Assembly: GCF_000063445.1 (NCBI RefSeq)
Contig: NC_009464.1
Coordinates: 1,488,001 to 1,552,000, forward strand
Length of the DNA: 64,000 nt
Source: Methanocella arvoryzae MRE50
Lineage (GTDB): Archaea > Halobacteriota > Methanocellia > Methanocellales > Methanocellaceae
Direction: 5' to 3'
The notes beneath the pieces are model-generated. The model ran no database searches. It saw only the letters and a list, made by a program, of their open reading frames with translations, and was not told where the DNA came from. Both the position numbers and the translations under genes were made by a program. Shown here piece after piece: positions 35,457 through 44,166 of this stretch (the stretch's first letter is position 1; each line of letters starts with the position of its first letter).

Positions 35457-36760
35457 GAGTCGATGCACCTTTTAACGATAGACTCGGCCTGAGAGTAAAG
35501 CTTTTCGGCCGCGCCCTCATCGACGGCCTCCGCCGTAATCCTGATCTTGGGCTCGGTGCCCGACGGCCTGATCAGCACCCAGCCTTCGGGGTATTCCACC
35601 CTCACGCCGTCCAGCGTGTTGATCCTGGAGTTCGCCTGTTCGATCTCCGCCCGGATGCCGCCCATGATGTCGGCCTTATTACCATGTGAAAATTTCATGC
35701 CGCCCCTCTTGAGCGGGTACCTCGGAAGATCGGCGATCGCCTTCGACAGCCTGCCATTTTTACTCACCAGCTCCACGAGCTTGGCTGCAGCGTAGATGCC
35801 GTCGGGACAGTAGGAGATCCTCGGGAAGATCCAGGTGCCGCTGGTCTCCCCGCCGAAGTCGGCGTTGACCTTGCGCACTTCCTCCGACACAAAAGCGTCC
35901 CCGATCCGGGTACGATATACTTTGACCCCGGGCTTGCACCTGTCCACTACCATGGAGGCGTCCACAGGGCATACCACAGAGTCCTTTACTTCGAACCGGC
36001 AGAAGTATGCCAGCAGTTCGTCGCCCGTCACGAGCCTGCCCTGGTCGTCCACGGCCATCATGCGGTCCGCATCCCCGTCGTGGGCAATCCCCAGGTCGGC
36101 GTCGAAGGCTTTCACTGCCTCTTTCAGCTCGGAGAGGTTCTCGTCGATCGGCTCGGGGTCCCTTGCGGGGAAGAAGCCGTCGGGCTGGGCGTTGAGCGAT
36201 ATCACCTTGCAGCCCATCTCCCGGAGCACGTAGGGAGTGATCGTCGTGGCGGCGCCGCAGCCGCAGTCGACGACGACTTTGAGGCTGCACTTCTCGACGT
36301 TCCTGAGGATGACGTCGATGTGATCCAGAATGGCGTTGCTGGCGTGGCTTTCGGAGCCGATGTACTCCCACCCGACGCCCCTGATGTCGCTCTCGATCAG
36401 CCGTTCCAGCTCGTCCTGCTGCTTGAGCGAGAAGGCCATGCCGTCCGGGTTCCAGAACTTGATGCCGTTGTACTCGGGCGGATTGTGGGAGGCAGTGATC
36501 ATGATGCCGCAGTCGTAGTTGCGGGCGGCGTAGGCGAGAGTCGGCGTGGAGACCAGCCCTATCCGGGTCACCCTCGCTCCCGAGCAGAGCATGCCTGCGA
36601 CCATGGCGTCCTCGATCATGTGGCTGGAGGTCCGGGGATCGTGGCCGATGACGATTTTCTTGTGTAGCAAGCCAAGAGCTTTGCCGGCTTTGAGCGCCAG
36701 CTCCGGGGTCATTCCCGAGCCGATGACGCCCCTGATGCCTGATGAGCCGAATAGCGCCAT
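35444..36760 (-). CDS. glmM: Phosphoglucosamine mutase
   Basis: 438 residues starting MALFGSSGIRGV at 36760; the long upstream extension of the frame is out-of-frame glmS sequence. All four alpha-phosphohexomutase motifs are present: ITASHNPPEYNG with the phosphorylated Ser91, the DGDADRM metal site, GGETSGT in the sugar-binding loop and RPSGTEPKIRI for phosphate binding. It converts glucosamine-6-phosphate to glucosamine-1-phosphate. One base separates it from the glmS stop and it overlaps the next gene, so the operon is tightly coupled. Confidence 0.92.
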   Translation of the reverse strand: MALFGSSGIRGVIGSGMTPELALKAGKALGLLHKKIVIGHDPRTSSHMIEDAMVAGMLCSGARVTRIGLVSTPTLAYAARNYDCGIMITASHNPPEYNGIKFWNPDGMAFSLKQQDELERLIESDIRGVGWEYIGSESHASNAILDHIDVILRNVEKCSLKVVVDCGCGAATTITPYVLREMGCKVISLNAQPDGFFPARDPEPIDENLSELKEAVKAFDADLGIAHDGDADRMMAVDDQGRLVTGDELLAYFCRFEVKDSVVCPVDASMVVDRCKPGVKVYRTRIGDAFVSEEVRKVNADFGGETSGTWIFPRISYCPDGIYAAAKLVELVSKNGRLSKAIADLPRYPLKRGGMKFSHGNKADIMGGIRAEIEQANSRINTLDGVRVEYPEGWVLIRPSGTEPKIRITAEAVDEGAAEKLYSQAESIVKRCIDSCAQ

Positions 36761-36761
36761 T

Positions 36762-38588
36762 TTACTCCACCGTGACTGATTTGGCGAGGTTCCTGGGCTT
36801 GTCGATCGGGCAGCCGGTGCAGACGGCCACGTGGTAGGCGAAGAGCTGGAGCACGATGGAGGACAGGATGGGCGAGACGATCTCCCCGACGTCCGGCACT
36901 CTGATGACCACGTCGACCAGCTGGGAGATGGCTTCGTCGCCCTCGCTGGCGATGGCGATGACCGATGCATCCCGGGCTTTGATCTCCTTGATGTTGCTGA
37001 TCATTTTTTCGTACGTGGGAGACTTTGTGGTGATGGCGATGACGGGCACGCCAGTGGTCAGCAGGGCCAGCGGCCCGTGCTTCAGTTCTCCGGCTGCGAA
37101 GCCTTCGGAGAAGATGTAGGAGATCTCTTTCAGCTTTAAAGCGCCTTCCAGCGCCACCGGGTAGTTGAGGTGGCGGCCTACGAAGAGGAACAGGTTAGCC
37201 CTGGAGAAAATTTTAGCATAGCTGGCGATAGCCTCGCTCTGGTCCAGGACCGCCTGGGCGTCCCTGGGCAGGTTTTTCAGATCCGACAGCAGTTTCATGG
37301 CGTTGTAGGCGTTGAGGGTGTTTCTCCTGCGGCCGAGGTAGATGGAGAGCAGGTACATGACGGCCAGCTGGGAGGTGAACGTCTTGGTCGCGGCGACGCC
37401 GATCTCGGGGCCGCATCGCATGTAGATCGTGCTCTGGGATTCCCGGGCGATGGTGCTGCCGACTGTGTTCGTTACGGCGATGACATAGGCGCCCTTCTTG
37501 ACCGCGTCCTTGACGGAGGCGGCGGTGTCCGCCGTCTCGCCCGACTGGGAGAGCGCGATGATGAGGGTGTGGTGGTCGGTCCTGCTGGAGGAGTACCGGA
37601 ACTCCGAGCCGATCTCCACGCTGACCGGTACGTCGGTCAGCATTTCGAGGACGTATTTGCCGGCGAGGCCCGCGTGGTAGGAGGTGCCGCAGGCGACGAT
37701 GACGATGCGGCGGATGTCGTTTATCTGCTCCTGCGTCAGCTTGATCTCCGGCAGCTCCACGTCGCCGGTGAGCTCGTTGATGCGGCCGGAGAGCACGTCT
37801 TTCAGGGATTTGGGCTGCTCGTGGATCTCCTTGAGCATGAAGTGCTCGTAGCCGGACTTCTCCGCCGCTTCGAGGTCCCATTCGATGATGCGGACTTCCC
37901 GCAGTACGCTGTTGCCGTTGAAGTCCTTGATGGAGAGGCCGTGCGGCGTCAGGATGGCGATGTCGCCGTCGTCGAGGAAGACGGCCCTTCTCGTGTACCG
38001 GAGGAATGCGGTGACGTCGGAGGCGAGGAAGAACTGGTCGTCCCCGATGCCGATGACGAGGGGGCTCTCTTTGCGGGCGGCGATGATCTGGTCGGGCTCG
38101 TCCTTATTAATTAACGCGAAGGCGAAAGAGCCTCTGAGGTGCTGGACCGCCTCGAGTATGGCGCGGAGTGTGTTGCCTGTATAGTACTCTTCTACGAGGT
38201 GGCTGATGACCTCGGTGTCGGTCTCGGAGGTGAACACGTGGCCTCTGGCCTGTAGCTCTTTCTTAAGCTCCTGGTAGTTCTCGATGATGCCGTTGTGGAC
38301 GACGGCGATCCTGCCGGTGCAGTCCCGGTGGGGGTGGGCGTTAGCCTGAGAGGGCTTGCCGTGGGTGGCCCACCTGGTGTGGCCGATGCCTACGCTGGAC
38401 ATCAGCGTTTTTGGCACCTGCTCCTTGAGCCTGGCGATCCGCTCCGCCGACTTGATGATCTCCACTCCGTCGCCGTTGACGACGGCGATGCCTGCCGAGT
38501 CGTAGCCCCGGTATTCGAGCCGGCCCAGCGAGTCGAGCAGTACTTCAGTCGTTTTTCCGCATCCGATATAACCGACTATTCCACACAT
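36762..38588 (-). CDS. glmS: Glutamine-fructose-6-phosphate aminotransferase (isomerizing)
   Basis: 608 residues, start chosen so that Cys2 (MCGIVGYIG) is the glutaminase nucleophile after Met removal. N-terminal Ntn glutamine amidotransferase domain (GHTRWATHG, HNGIIENYQ). Two SIS domains (VACGTSYHAGLAGK, SQSGETADT, SEGFAAGELKHGPLALL) and the C-terminal KPRNLAKSVTVE with the conserved lysine. It makes glucosamine-6-phosphate from fructose-6-phosphate and glutamine, the entry step of UDP-GlcNAc synthesis. Second gene of the operon. Confidence 0.95.
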   Translation of the reverse strand: MCGIVGYIGCGKTTEVLLDSLGRLEYRGYDSAGIAVVNGDGVEIIKSAERIARLKEQVPKTLMSSVGIGHTRWATHGKPSQANAHPHRDCTGRIAVVHNGIIENYQELKKELQARGHVFTSETDTEVISHLVEEYYTGNTLRAILEAVQHLRGSFAFALINKDEPDQIIAARKESPLVIGIGDDQFFLASDVTAFLRYTRRAVFLDDGDIAILTPHGLSIKDFNGNSVLREVRIIEWDLEAAEKSGYEHFMLKEIHEQPKSLKDVLSGRINELTGDVELPEIKLTQEQINDIRRIVIVACGTSYHAGLAGKYVLEMLTDVPVSVEIGSEFRYSSSRTDHHTLIIALSQSGETADTAASVKDAVKKGAYVIAVTNTVGSTIARESQSTIYMRCGPEIGVAATKTFTSQLAVMYLLSIYLGRRRNTLNAYNAMKLLSDLKNLPRDAQAVLDQSEAIASYAKIFSRANLFLFVGRHLNYPVALEGALKLKEISYIFSEGFAAGELKHGPLALLTTGVPVIAITTKSPTYEKMISNIKEIKARDASVIAIASEGDEAISQLVDVVIRVPDVGEIVSPILSSIVLQLFAYHVAVCTGCPIDKPRNLAKSVTVE

Positions 38589-38602
38589 GTTTGGTCTACC
38601 CC

Positions 38603-39805
38603 TTACAGGACCTTCGTATTGTCTGCCACACTCGACCCGATCAGCGCCCCCGAGCCGATCTTGCACCTGACTCCGATGATCTTGCCCGGCTTGACTAACA
38701 CCCTGCCACCGATGTTTGTGTTATCTCCGACGACGGCGCCGATGGTGGCGCGCATCAGGGAGTTCTCGACCTCTACCCGGGTCGTCTCGGCCTCCGCGAT
38801 GAACGAGGAGCCGAGGGTCGTGCCTTCGCCTATGATTGAGGAGGAGATGTTGCTGAAGGACGACACTCTGACGTTGTTCATGAGTATGCTGTTGGAGATT
38901 CTGGCGAACGGCTCGATCGTGGAGTTGCTGCCGATGCTGGTGCTCGGCAAAATCACAGTGTTCGGGCCGATGTCGCAGCTGTCGCCAATAGAAACGGGCC
39001 CGACGATGTATGAGCCGGACCGGATCACCGTGTTTTCCCCGATGTAGACGGGGCCGAGGATGCGGGCGCCCTCCTCGACTGTGCCATGGTTCTCCGGCTT
39101 CCGCCCGGCCAGCGTGGCCGCGTTGAGGTCGATGAGGTTCCACAGGTAGACGGCGTCCATCCAGAGCGCGCTCGTGTGGACGGCTCTAACGGAGTAGTTG
39201 CTCTCGATCATCTTCCTGATCGCGTCGGTGACCTCATATTCGCCCCGCTCGGAGATGTCCATGTACTCCAGGAAATCAAAGACCTTGGGGGAGAAACAGT
39301 AGACGCCCGCGTTGACGATGTTGCCGGCCTCTTTGTACTTCGGCTTCTCCTCAATGCCTTTGACGAGGTTGTTCTGCGTCTCCACGACGCCGTAAGCCTG
39401 GGCCTTGTCCACGCTGACCGTGAGCATGGTCGCGTCCCCGACCTTGTACTTGATGATCTCTTTAATGGCGGACGCGTCGATCACGGTGTCGCCGTTTATC
39501 ACCAAAAAGTGGTCTTTGATCAGGTGGGATGCCTGCCGGAGCGCGTGCGCCGTCCCGAGCTGCTGGAACTGCTCCACGTAGGTGATGTTCACGCCCCACT
39601 TGTGGCCGTCGCCGAAGTAGTCCATGATCTTTTCCCGCTTGTATCCCACCACCATGACAATGTCGATGATGCCGCTCTCCTGGAGAGCGTTGATTACATA
39701 TTCTAAAATAGGCTTGTTGCCGACCGGGATCATCACCTTGGGACGGGTTGCCGTAAAAGGCTTCAGCCTGCTACCCTCGCCAGCGGCAAGAACGACTGCC
39801 TTCAT
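38603..39805 (-). CDS. Sugar-1-phosphate nucleotidylyltransferase with hexapeptide domain, copy 2
   Basis: 400 residues, first gene of the operon, with GAGGA before the start. Signature AVVLAAGEGSRLKPFTATRP, IPVGNKPILEYVI, and a C-terminal beta-helix (IGENTVIRSGSYIVGPVSIGD). It has the same architecture as the last gene (34230-35456) but has diverged substantially. The two copies may divide the uridylyl and acetyl transfer steps, or one may handle another sugar such as glucose or N-acetylgalactosamine. Promoter region 39806-40056 is AT-rich with no other gene. Confidence 0.85.
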   Translation of the reverse strand: MKAVVLAAGEGSRLKPFTATRPKVMIPVGNKPILEYVINALQESGIIDIVMVVGYKREKIMDYFGDGHKWGVNITYVEQFQQLGTAHALRQASHLIKDHFLVINGDTVIDASAIKEIIKYKVGDATMLTVSVDKAQAYGVVETQNNLVKGIEEKPKYKEAGNIVNAGVYCFSPKVFDFLEYMDISERGEYEVTDAIRKMIESNYSVRAVHTSALWMDAVYLWNLIDLNAATLAGRKPENHGTVEEGARILGPVYIGENTVIRSGSYIVGPVSIGDSCDIGPNTVILPSTSIGSNSTIEPFARISNSILMNNVRVSSFSNISSSIIGEGTTLGSSFIAEAETTRVEVENSLMRATIGAVVGDNTNIGGRVLVKPGKIIGVRCKIGSGALIGSSVADNTKVL

Positions 39806-40056
39806 AGTAGAAACATCCTCTTAAAGTTGTAATAGTTATATTAATGTAATTATCATCAGGTAAGATAACGCCTACCAGTATTTTAAGGTTTTCAATGGGT
39901 TGGTAAGTAGAATATACAGAAAAAATAGCTTTTTAACCGGAATTTTCCCCGCATTTCCGCGGTATCCGGTAATTATCATAGCTCTGCCTGACCAAAATAG
40001 TTATATGCTTCCAGCACTTTTAGATGGAACATCTTAAAATAACAGAGGTACTTATC

Positions 40057-40203
40057 ATGGCGAGATTCCCCGAAGCAGAGGCCCGGACCCTGAACCTCCA
40101 GATCTGCCGCAAATGCAACGCGCGGAACGCGTTAAGGGCAACGCGCTGCAGAAAGTGCGGTTACGAAGGTCTCAGGCCGAAGAAGAAAGAGCTGAAGAAA
40201 TAA
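40057..40203 (+). CDS. rpl40e: Large-subunit ribosomal protein L40e
   Basis: 48 residues, basic, starting [13 protein letters not shown], the usual archaeal L40e N-terminus. Zinc ribbon CRKCNARN...CRKCGYEG (two CxxC pairs 10 residues apart), then [10 protein letters not shown]. Start ATG 40057 has GAGGT upstream; an in-frame ATG at 40024 is less likely because it adds sequence absent from the family. Structural component of the 50S subunit. Appears monocistronic; a hairpin (GGTGAC at 40218 with GTCAC at 40255, enclosing GGAG/CTCC) follows the stop and may end the transcript. Confidence 0.93.
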   Translation: MARFPEAEARTLNLQICRKCNARNALRATRCRKCGYEGLRPKKKELKK

Positions 40204-40339
40204 TCAAATACTTGCACGGTGACGGCCATACTGGAGCGTATATTCTCCGGGGCGGTCACGGTGCTGACCATTTTATTAGCCAGTGCTAAAACGAAGCGTG
40301 CGATCATTTTTAAGTTGCCCTTCCTTGATCGAAAATAGC

Positions 40340-40372
40340 GGTAGCCATCGCTATTATATAGCGACTGCTATC
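40340..40372. other. Two-tier hairpin or operator-like palindrome
   Basis: GGTAGC pairs with GCTATC and, inside it, TCGCTA pairs with TAGCGA around TTATA. It lies in the gap between rpl40e and the ribbon-helix-helix gene (40204-40457). It may be a terminator for either gene or a binding site. Nothing else visible in the gap. Confidence 0.4.
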
Positions 40373-40457
40373 GGGATGAGGCCAGTTCTGCAGAAGTAGT
40401 CTATAGTTTAAAGAAGGTAAAGAGTTACCCGGCCCGGCCAGCCCTGCCCCCATTAGA

Positions 40458-40649
40458 TTAGGAGCCTACAATAATGTCGTCCTGCCCGGGCTTATCCTTC
40501 AGGATCTTCTTCAGTGCCAGCTTGTCGTGTTTCTGTTCCAGCGCGAAGCCGATCAGCGAGGCGTAAGCGTCCTTGATCGTCATGTCGTGATCGACGGCGA
40601 ACTTCTTGACTTCCTTGTGGACCTTGTCCGGGATCTCCACCTTTGACAT
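40458..40649 (-). CDS. Small ribbon-helix-helix-like protein
   Basis: 63 residues from ATG 40649 (a TTG at 40673 would add eight). MSKVEIPDKVHKEVKKFAVDH, then TIKDAYASLIGFALEQ, fits a ribbon-helix-helix DNA-binding fold of the kind used by antitoxins and small repressors. A charged tail follows. No toxin partner is adjacent. A TATA-like TATTTATAT (40719-40728, complement strand) is about 70 bp upstream. Function beyond DNA binding is unknown. Confidence 0.65.
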   Translation of the reverse strand: MSKVEIPDKVHKEVKKFAVDHDMTIKDAYASLIGFALEQKHDKLALKKILKDKPGQDDIIVGS

Positions 40650-40754
40650 ACCGGATTTGTGTATGTCTGTCAAGAGGATATATACATTGCCGTAGTCGGA
40701 AAATAGTCAGAATGTAGCATATAAATACTACACCCGGACGACATTAATTACATA

Positions 40755-40983
40755 GCGGTCGACGGAGGTTTTTCGGGTCTGCCCGGAGCGAAGCGGAGGG
40801 ATGCGGAGGCGGCAGGGTAATGGACGCCTACGAAGTGGCGTCGCTTAGGGCTTGCGAAGGAGGTTTGACTGGCGCTGCCGAAGGCGCAGCCAGGTCGTAC
40901 CTCCGGGGGTGCGAGCCCGGCCCTGACGGCACAGCACCCGAAAAACCGTAGTAGGACGCCCATCAGGGCGGCCGTCGACCCGC
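40755..40983 (+). repeat. Structured GC-rich element S2 (candidate non-coding RNA)
   Basis: Second copy, very close to S1 in its 3' two thirds. The 5' hairpin differs (CCCGGAGCGAAGCGGAGGG in place of CCGGC-ATCA-GCCGG), and the 3' hairpin is GCCC-ATCA-GGGC, keeping the pairing with different bases. It lies between the ribbon-helix-helix gene and the COG1395 regulator. The open frames across it are not genes. Confidence 0.75.
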
Positions 40984-41040
40984 TATAAGAAGAGATATTG
41001 CCATGGATATGTGCTAAAAGAAGAAGCGATCGATCGAGAG

Positions 41041-42015
41041 CTACTTACCCGCGTTCGCCTTCTTCACTTCACGAGACAACAATAAGTCGAACAGATCGCT
41101 CCGGTCGTCGAACTGCTTGAGCTCTTCGCTCTTGATCAGCAGCGTATTCCCGACTGCCTTGGGCCTGTGAGGCCCTTTGACTATGAAGAGGGAATAGGTG
41201 CCGGCGACGTCTGCCAGGCTGGACATGAATTTCGCCTTCTTCAGCATGGCTTCGTTGTAGTCGCTGACCCCGGTGATCATCTTGGCTGCGTCGTCCTGGG
41301 ACAGCGCGTTGAACGGGGCTTTTGTGGTGTGGAACACCTCGAAGCCTATGTGCATGAGCGTGCCGAGCGCTTCTTTTTCCAGGGCGCTGGCGTTGCGCAG
41401 GTCGTTGGGAGACGGGTCCGCGTCTTTGGCGGTCCGCTCGAACATGACGATCATGTTGACGGGGCACGCAATGGGCGCGTCCAGGATCTCTTCCAGCTTC
41501 AGCGCCGCCTCTATAGTAGCGTTCATGCCGCTCTCGTACTTGCTGATGGTCCTCCGGGACACGCCGAGGGCCATGGCCAGCTCGCCCAGAGAAATGTTTT
41601 TAGCCTCTCTCAGCGACCTCAATGTTTCGCCGTCGATCTCCACGTACAGGCCGCCCGGCGCCGCGTACACGAGAGGAGGCACCTCCTCGATGAAGAAGTC
41701 GTGGAGCGTCTCGATGTTGACGCAGGGTATGCCGTACCTGAGGTACACTGCCCCTATCTCCAGGGGGTGGTCGTTGGTGTGCTCGCCGATCACGATCGGA
41801 GAGCCGTTGAAGAGCACGGACAGCCGTCGCATCTCCTGGGAAGTCTCTTCGCTCATGCCCTCGATGTTCGACAGGACTTTGACAAGTAGCAGGGTTTTAC
41901 CCCTTCGAGCCGCCACGTCAAAACTTCGGGGCCGGATGTCGCACTTCTCCGAGAGGGTGAACTCTGCTTTCCACAGCAGAGCGATGACTCTGTCCAGCAG
42001 CGTTTCCCGGGTCAT
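41041..42015 (-). CDS. Archaeal HTH-type transcriptional regulator, COG1395 type
   Basis: 324 residues matching a widespread but poorly studied archaeal regulator. An N-terminal nuclease-like domain (CDIRPRSFDVAARRGKTLLLVKVL) is followed by an XRE-type helix-turn-helix (LREAKNISLGELAMALGVSRRTISKYESG, about residues 133-162), then a domain with ALEKEALGTLMHIGFEVFHT. Present in nearly all euryarchaea, so a core function is likely. Target genes unknown. It has its own transcription unit, divergent from tiaS. Confidence 0.85.
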   Translation of the reverse strand: MTRETLLDRVIALLWKAEFTLSEKCDIRPRSFDVAARRGKTLLLVKVLSNIEGMSEETSQEMRRLSVLFNGSPIVIGEHTNDHPLEIGAVYLRYGIPCVNIETLHDFFIEEVPPLVYAAPGGLYVEIDGETLRSLREAKNISLGELAMALGVSRRTISKYESGMNATIEAALKLEEILDAPIACPVNMIVMFERTAKDADPSPNDLRNASALEKEALGTLMHIGFEVFHTTKAPFNALSQDDAAKMITGVSDYNEAMLKKAKFMSSLADVAGTYSLFIVKGPHRPKAVGNTLLIKSEELKQFDDRSDLFDLLLSREVKKANAGK

Positions 42016-42171
42016 AATCCGAAAGAGTTATATCCTTAACATGTTAGTGTCATTTTTCAAATATTAATACGTTTTGTATGGGGAAATGGTGCCTGGCGGC
42101 ACTAATTTAATGCGTGGGAAAGGAAAAACAAAGAGTGACCCACGGAACAAAAACAGAAGTGGAGAGAAAAA

Positions 42172-43437
42172 ATGCTCTACGTAGGACTCGACGACACCGA
42201 CTCGAAGCTCGGCATGTGTACCACGTATCTGGCAGCAGTTTTAGCAGAGCGTCTCGCTAAGTTCGGGCTTGTCGGATTCCCCCGCCTGATCAGGTTCAAC
42301 CCCAACATCAAATACAAGACCAGAGGCAACGCCGGCCTCGCGCTCGCACTGGATGCAGGCCCCGGGGCGATGGACGAGGTAGAGCGGATTGCGCTGGCCG
42401 CCGTCAAAGAGCACGCCCGCCTGGAAGACGAGAACACCAATCCCGGAGTGGTATTGTATTGCGGCGAGATCACTCAGGAGCTCAAGGATTACGCCCTCCG
42501 GGTGGTCAGAGATGTGGTGGAGATATCCGAGGCAGAGGCCCTGGCAGAAAAGTACGGCATGCGCGTCCACAAGTTCAAGATCGGCAGGGGCATCATCGGC
42601 GCTCTCGGGGCTATCTGCATGGACCTCTACGACCACACTTACGAGCTTCTGGCCTACCGGATGCCGGAAAACTACGAGAAGCCCCGGCAGCTGGACCGAA
42701 GCTCTGTATACGCAATGGACGCTGCCACCTACCCCGATACGTGGGACAACGTAGACCTGCATAACAAGGTGATCGTATTCTCACCGCATACCCCGGACCC
42801 CGTCCTGTACGGCATCCGGGGCAACAGCCCTGATGTTTTATTAAAAGCGCAGCGGATGCTGGTAACCGAGCCGGTGGAGCGTTGCCAGATCTTCATCACC
42901 AACCAGGGCACGGACATGCACCTGCTATCGGTCGGATCTATTGTGGAGGCGAAGGACGACCGTTCGTATATTCTCAAGGGAAAAGTGACGCAGGCGCCAC
43001 ATACTATCGAGGGGGGCCACGTCTTCTTCGAGATCGGGGACAAAACCGGGGTTTTAAAGTGCTCCGCCTTCGAGCCGACCAAGAATTTTAGAGAGATCGT
43101 GCGCAAGCTGGTGCCCGGAGACGAGGTGAAGGTTTACGGCAGCGTCAAGGATCGGACGGTAAATCTGGAAAAGCTGGAGATCGTAAATCTCGTACCCCTG
43201 ACTCGGACAGTGTCTCCTGTCTGCCCGCAGTGCGGCCGGCACATGGAGTCCGCAGGCGCGGGCCAGGGCTACCGGTGCAGGAAGTGCAAGACAAAGGCGC
43301 CTGGGCAGATTACTCAGGAGATCGAGAGAGACCTGAAGTTTGGGCTCTACGAAGTCCCGCCCACGGCAAGGAGGCACCTGGCAAAGCAGATCATCAGGAT
43401 TGCTGAGCCGTGGTGCGCGATGCATCCAAGCAGGTAA
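42172..43437 (+). CDS. tiaS: tRNA(Ile2) 2-agmatinylcytidine synthetase
   Basis: 421 residues. The ATP-dependent enzyme attaches agmatine to C34 of tRNA-Ile2 so that it reads AUA. N-terminal kinase-like domain (YVGLDDTDSKLGMCTTYLA; IKYKTRGNAGLAL), ferredoxin-like region (GRGIIGALGAICM), OB fold (SIVEAKDDRSYILKGKV) and a C-terminal zinc ribbon (CPQCGRHM...CRKCKTKAP). The start has GGAGAG a few bases upstream. Essential in archaea and a strong archaeal marker. Monocistronic. Confidence 0.95.
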   Translation: MLYVGLDDTDSKLGMCTTYLAAVLAERLAKFGLVGFPRLIRFNPNIKYKTRGNAGLALALDAGPGAMDEVERIALAAVKEHARLEDENTNPGVVLYCGEITQELKDYALRVVRDVVEISEAEALAEKYGMRVHKFKIGRGIIGALGAICMDLYDHTYELLAYRMPENYEKPRQLDRSSVYAMDAATYPDTWDNVDLHNKVIVFSPHTPDPVLYGIRGNSPDVLLKAQRMLVTEPVERCQIFITNQGTDMHLLSVGSIVEAKDDRSYILKGKVTQAPHTIEGGHVFFEIGDKTGVLKCSAFEPTKNFREIVRKLVPGDEVKVYGSVKDRTVNLEKLEIVNLVPLTRTVSPVCPQCGRHMESAGAGQGYRCRKCKTKAPGQITQEIERDLKFGLYEVPPTARRHLAKQIIRIAEPWCAMHPSR

Positions 43438-43547
43438 AAGAAGGCAATATAGCACTTACATGCCGTTGGCCGGCAGGATTTCTTGAAATTATTTATGCCC
43501 CAACACGCGAGCCAACGGCCGTTCTCGAAGCTTTTTATACCATAACA

Positions 43548-43776
43548 CGCGGGTCGACGGCCGACCTGATGGTCGGCCTACTACGGTTTTTCGGGTGCTA
43601 CGCCGTCAGGGCCGGACTCGCACCCTCGCAACGAAAACCCGGCAGGCGCTACGCCGCCGCCGGTTTACGTTGCTTCGCAAGTCCTAAGCACCGCCGCCTA
43701 CGGCAGGCGGTCATTGCCCTGCCGCCTCCGCATCCGGCTGATGCCGGACAAGCCCGAAAAACCTTCGTCGACCGCG
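43548..43776 (-). repeat. Structured GC-rich element S3, reverse orientation (candidate non-coding RNA)
   Basis: Read on the minus strand it has the same outer and second stems as S1. It differs most in the internal arm: GCAACG pairs with CGTTGC where S1 has GGAGG with CCTCC, CCGGC/GCCGG replaces CTGGC/GCCAG, and ACCGCC/GGCGGT replaces GACGCC/GGCGTC. Each arm changed on both sides, so pairing is kept. It starts 110 bp after tiaS and lies head to tail-inverted with S4. Confidence 0.75.
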
Positions 43777-43801
43777 AGTACTAGTAAGGTCAAAGGGTAT
43801 A

Positions 43802-44029
43802 GCGGTCGGCGAGGCGTTTCGGGTCTGCCCGGAGCGAAGCGGAGGGATGCGGAGATGGCCGGGTAATGGACGACTGCCGAAGGCGGTGTCGCTTAGCGCT
43901 TGCGAAGGAGGTTCGACTGGCGCAGCCGAAGGCGCAGCCAGGTCGTACCGACGAGGGTGCGAGCGCGGCCCGGACATCGGAGCACCCGAAACGACGAGTA
44001 GCCCGCCGTCAGGCGGGCGTCGACCCGCG
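43802..44029 (+). repeat. Structured GC-rich element S4 (candidate non-coding RNA)
   Basis: Fourth copy. The second stem is CGTTTCGGG with CCCGAAACG where the others have GGTTTTTCGGG with CCCGAAAAACC, and the 3' hairpin is GCCCGCC-GTCA-GGCGGGC. A broken repeat of its 3' end (GGGCGTCGACCCGCGAGG) follows at 44056-44073. The gap between tiaS and the CBS gene (43438-44166) is filled by S3, S4 and this remnant. Confidence 0.75.
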
Positions 44030-44166
44030 ATTATTCGCATGAACTACAGACAGAACGGGCGTCGACCCGCGAGGATTGAGTGATAACGTTACTGGAATGC
44101 CATTTGGCCTTATGGAAAAAAGCGAGTAAGGCGATGGCATAGAAACCATCGACCTAGATCCTCGAT

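Noticed and set aside
37170-38114. 314-codon frame antisense to glmS
   Set aside because: GC-rich antisense shadow. The composition (Gly/Val/Asp-rich) mirrors glmS codons.
42241-42762. Minus-strand frame inside tiaS
   Set aside because: Shadow of a universally conserved archaeal gene.
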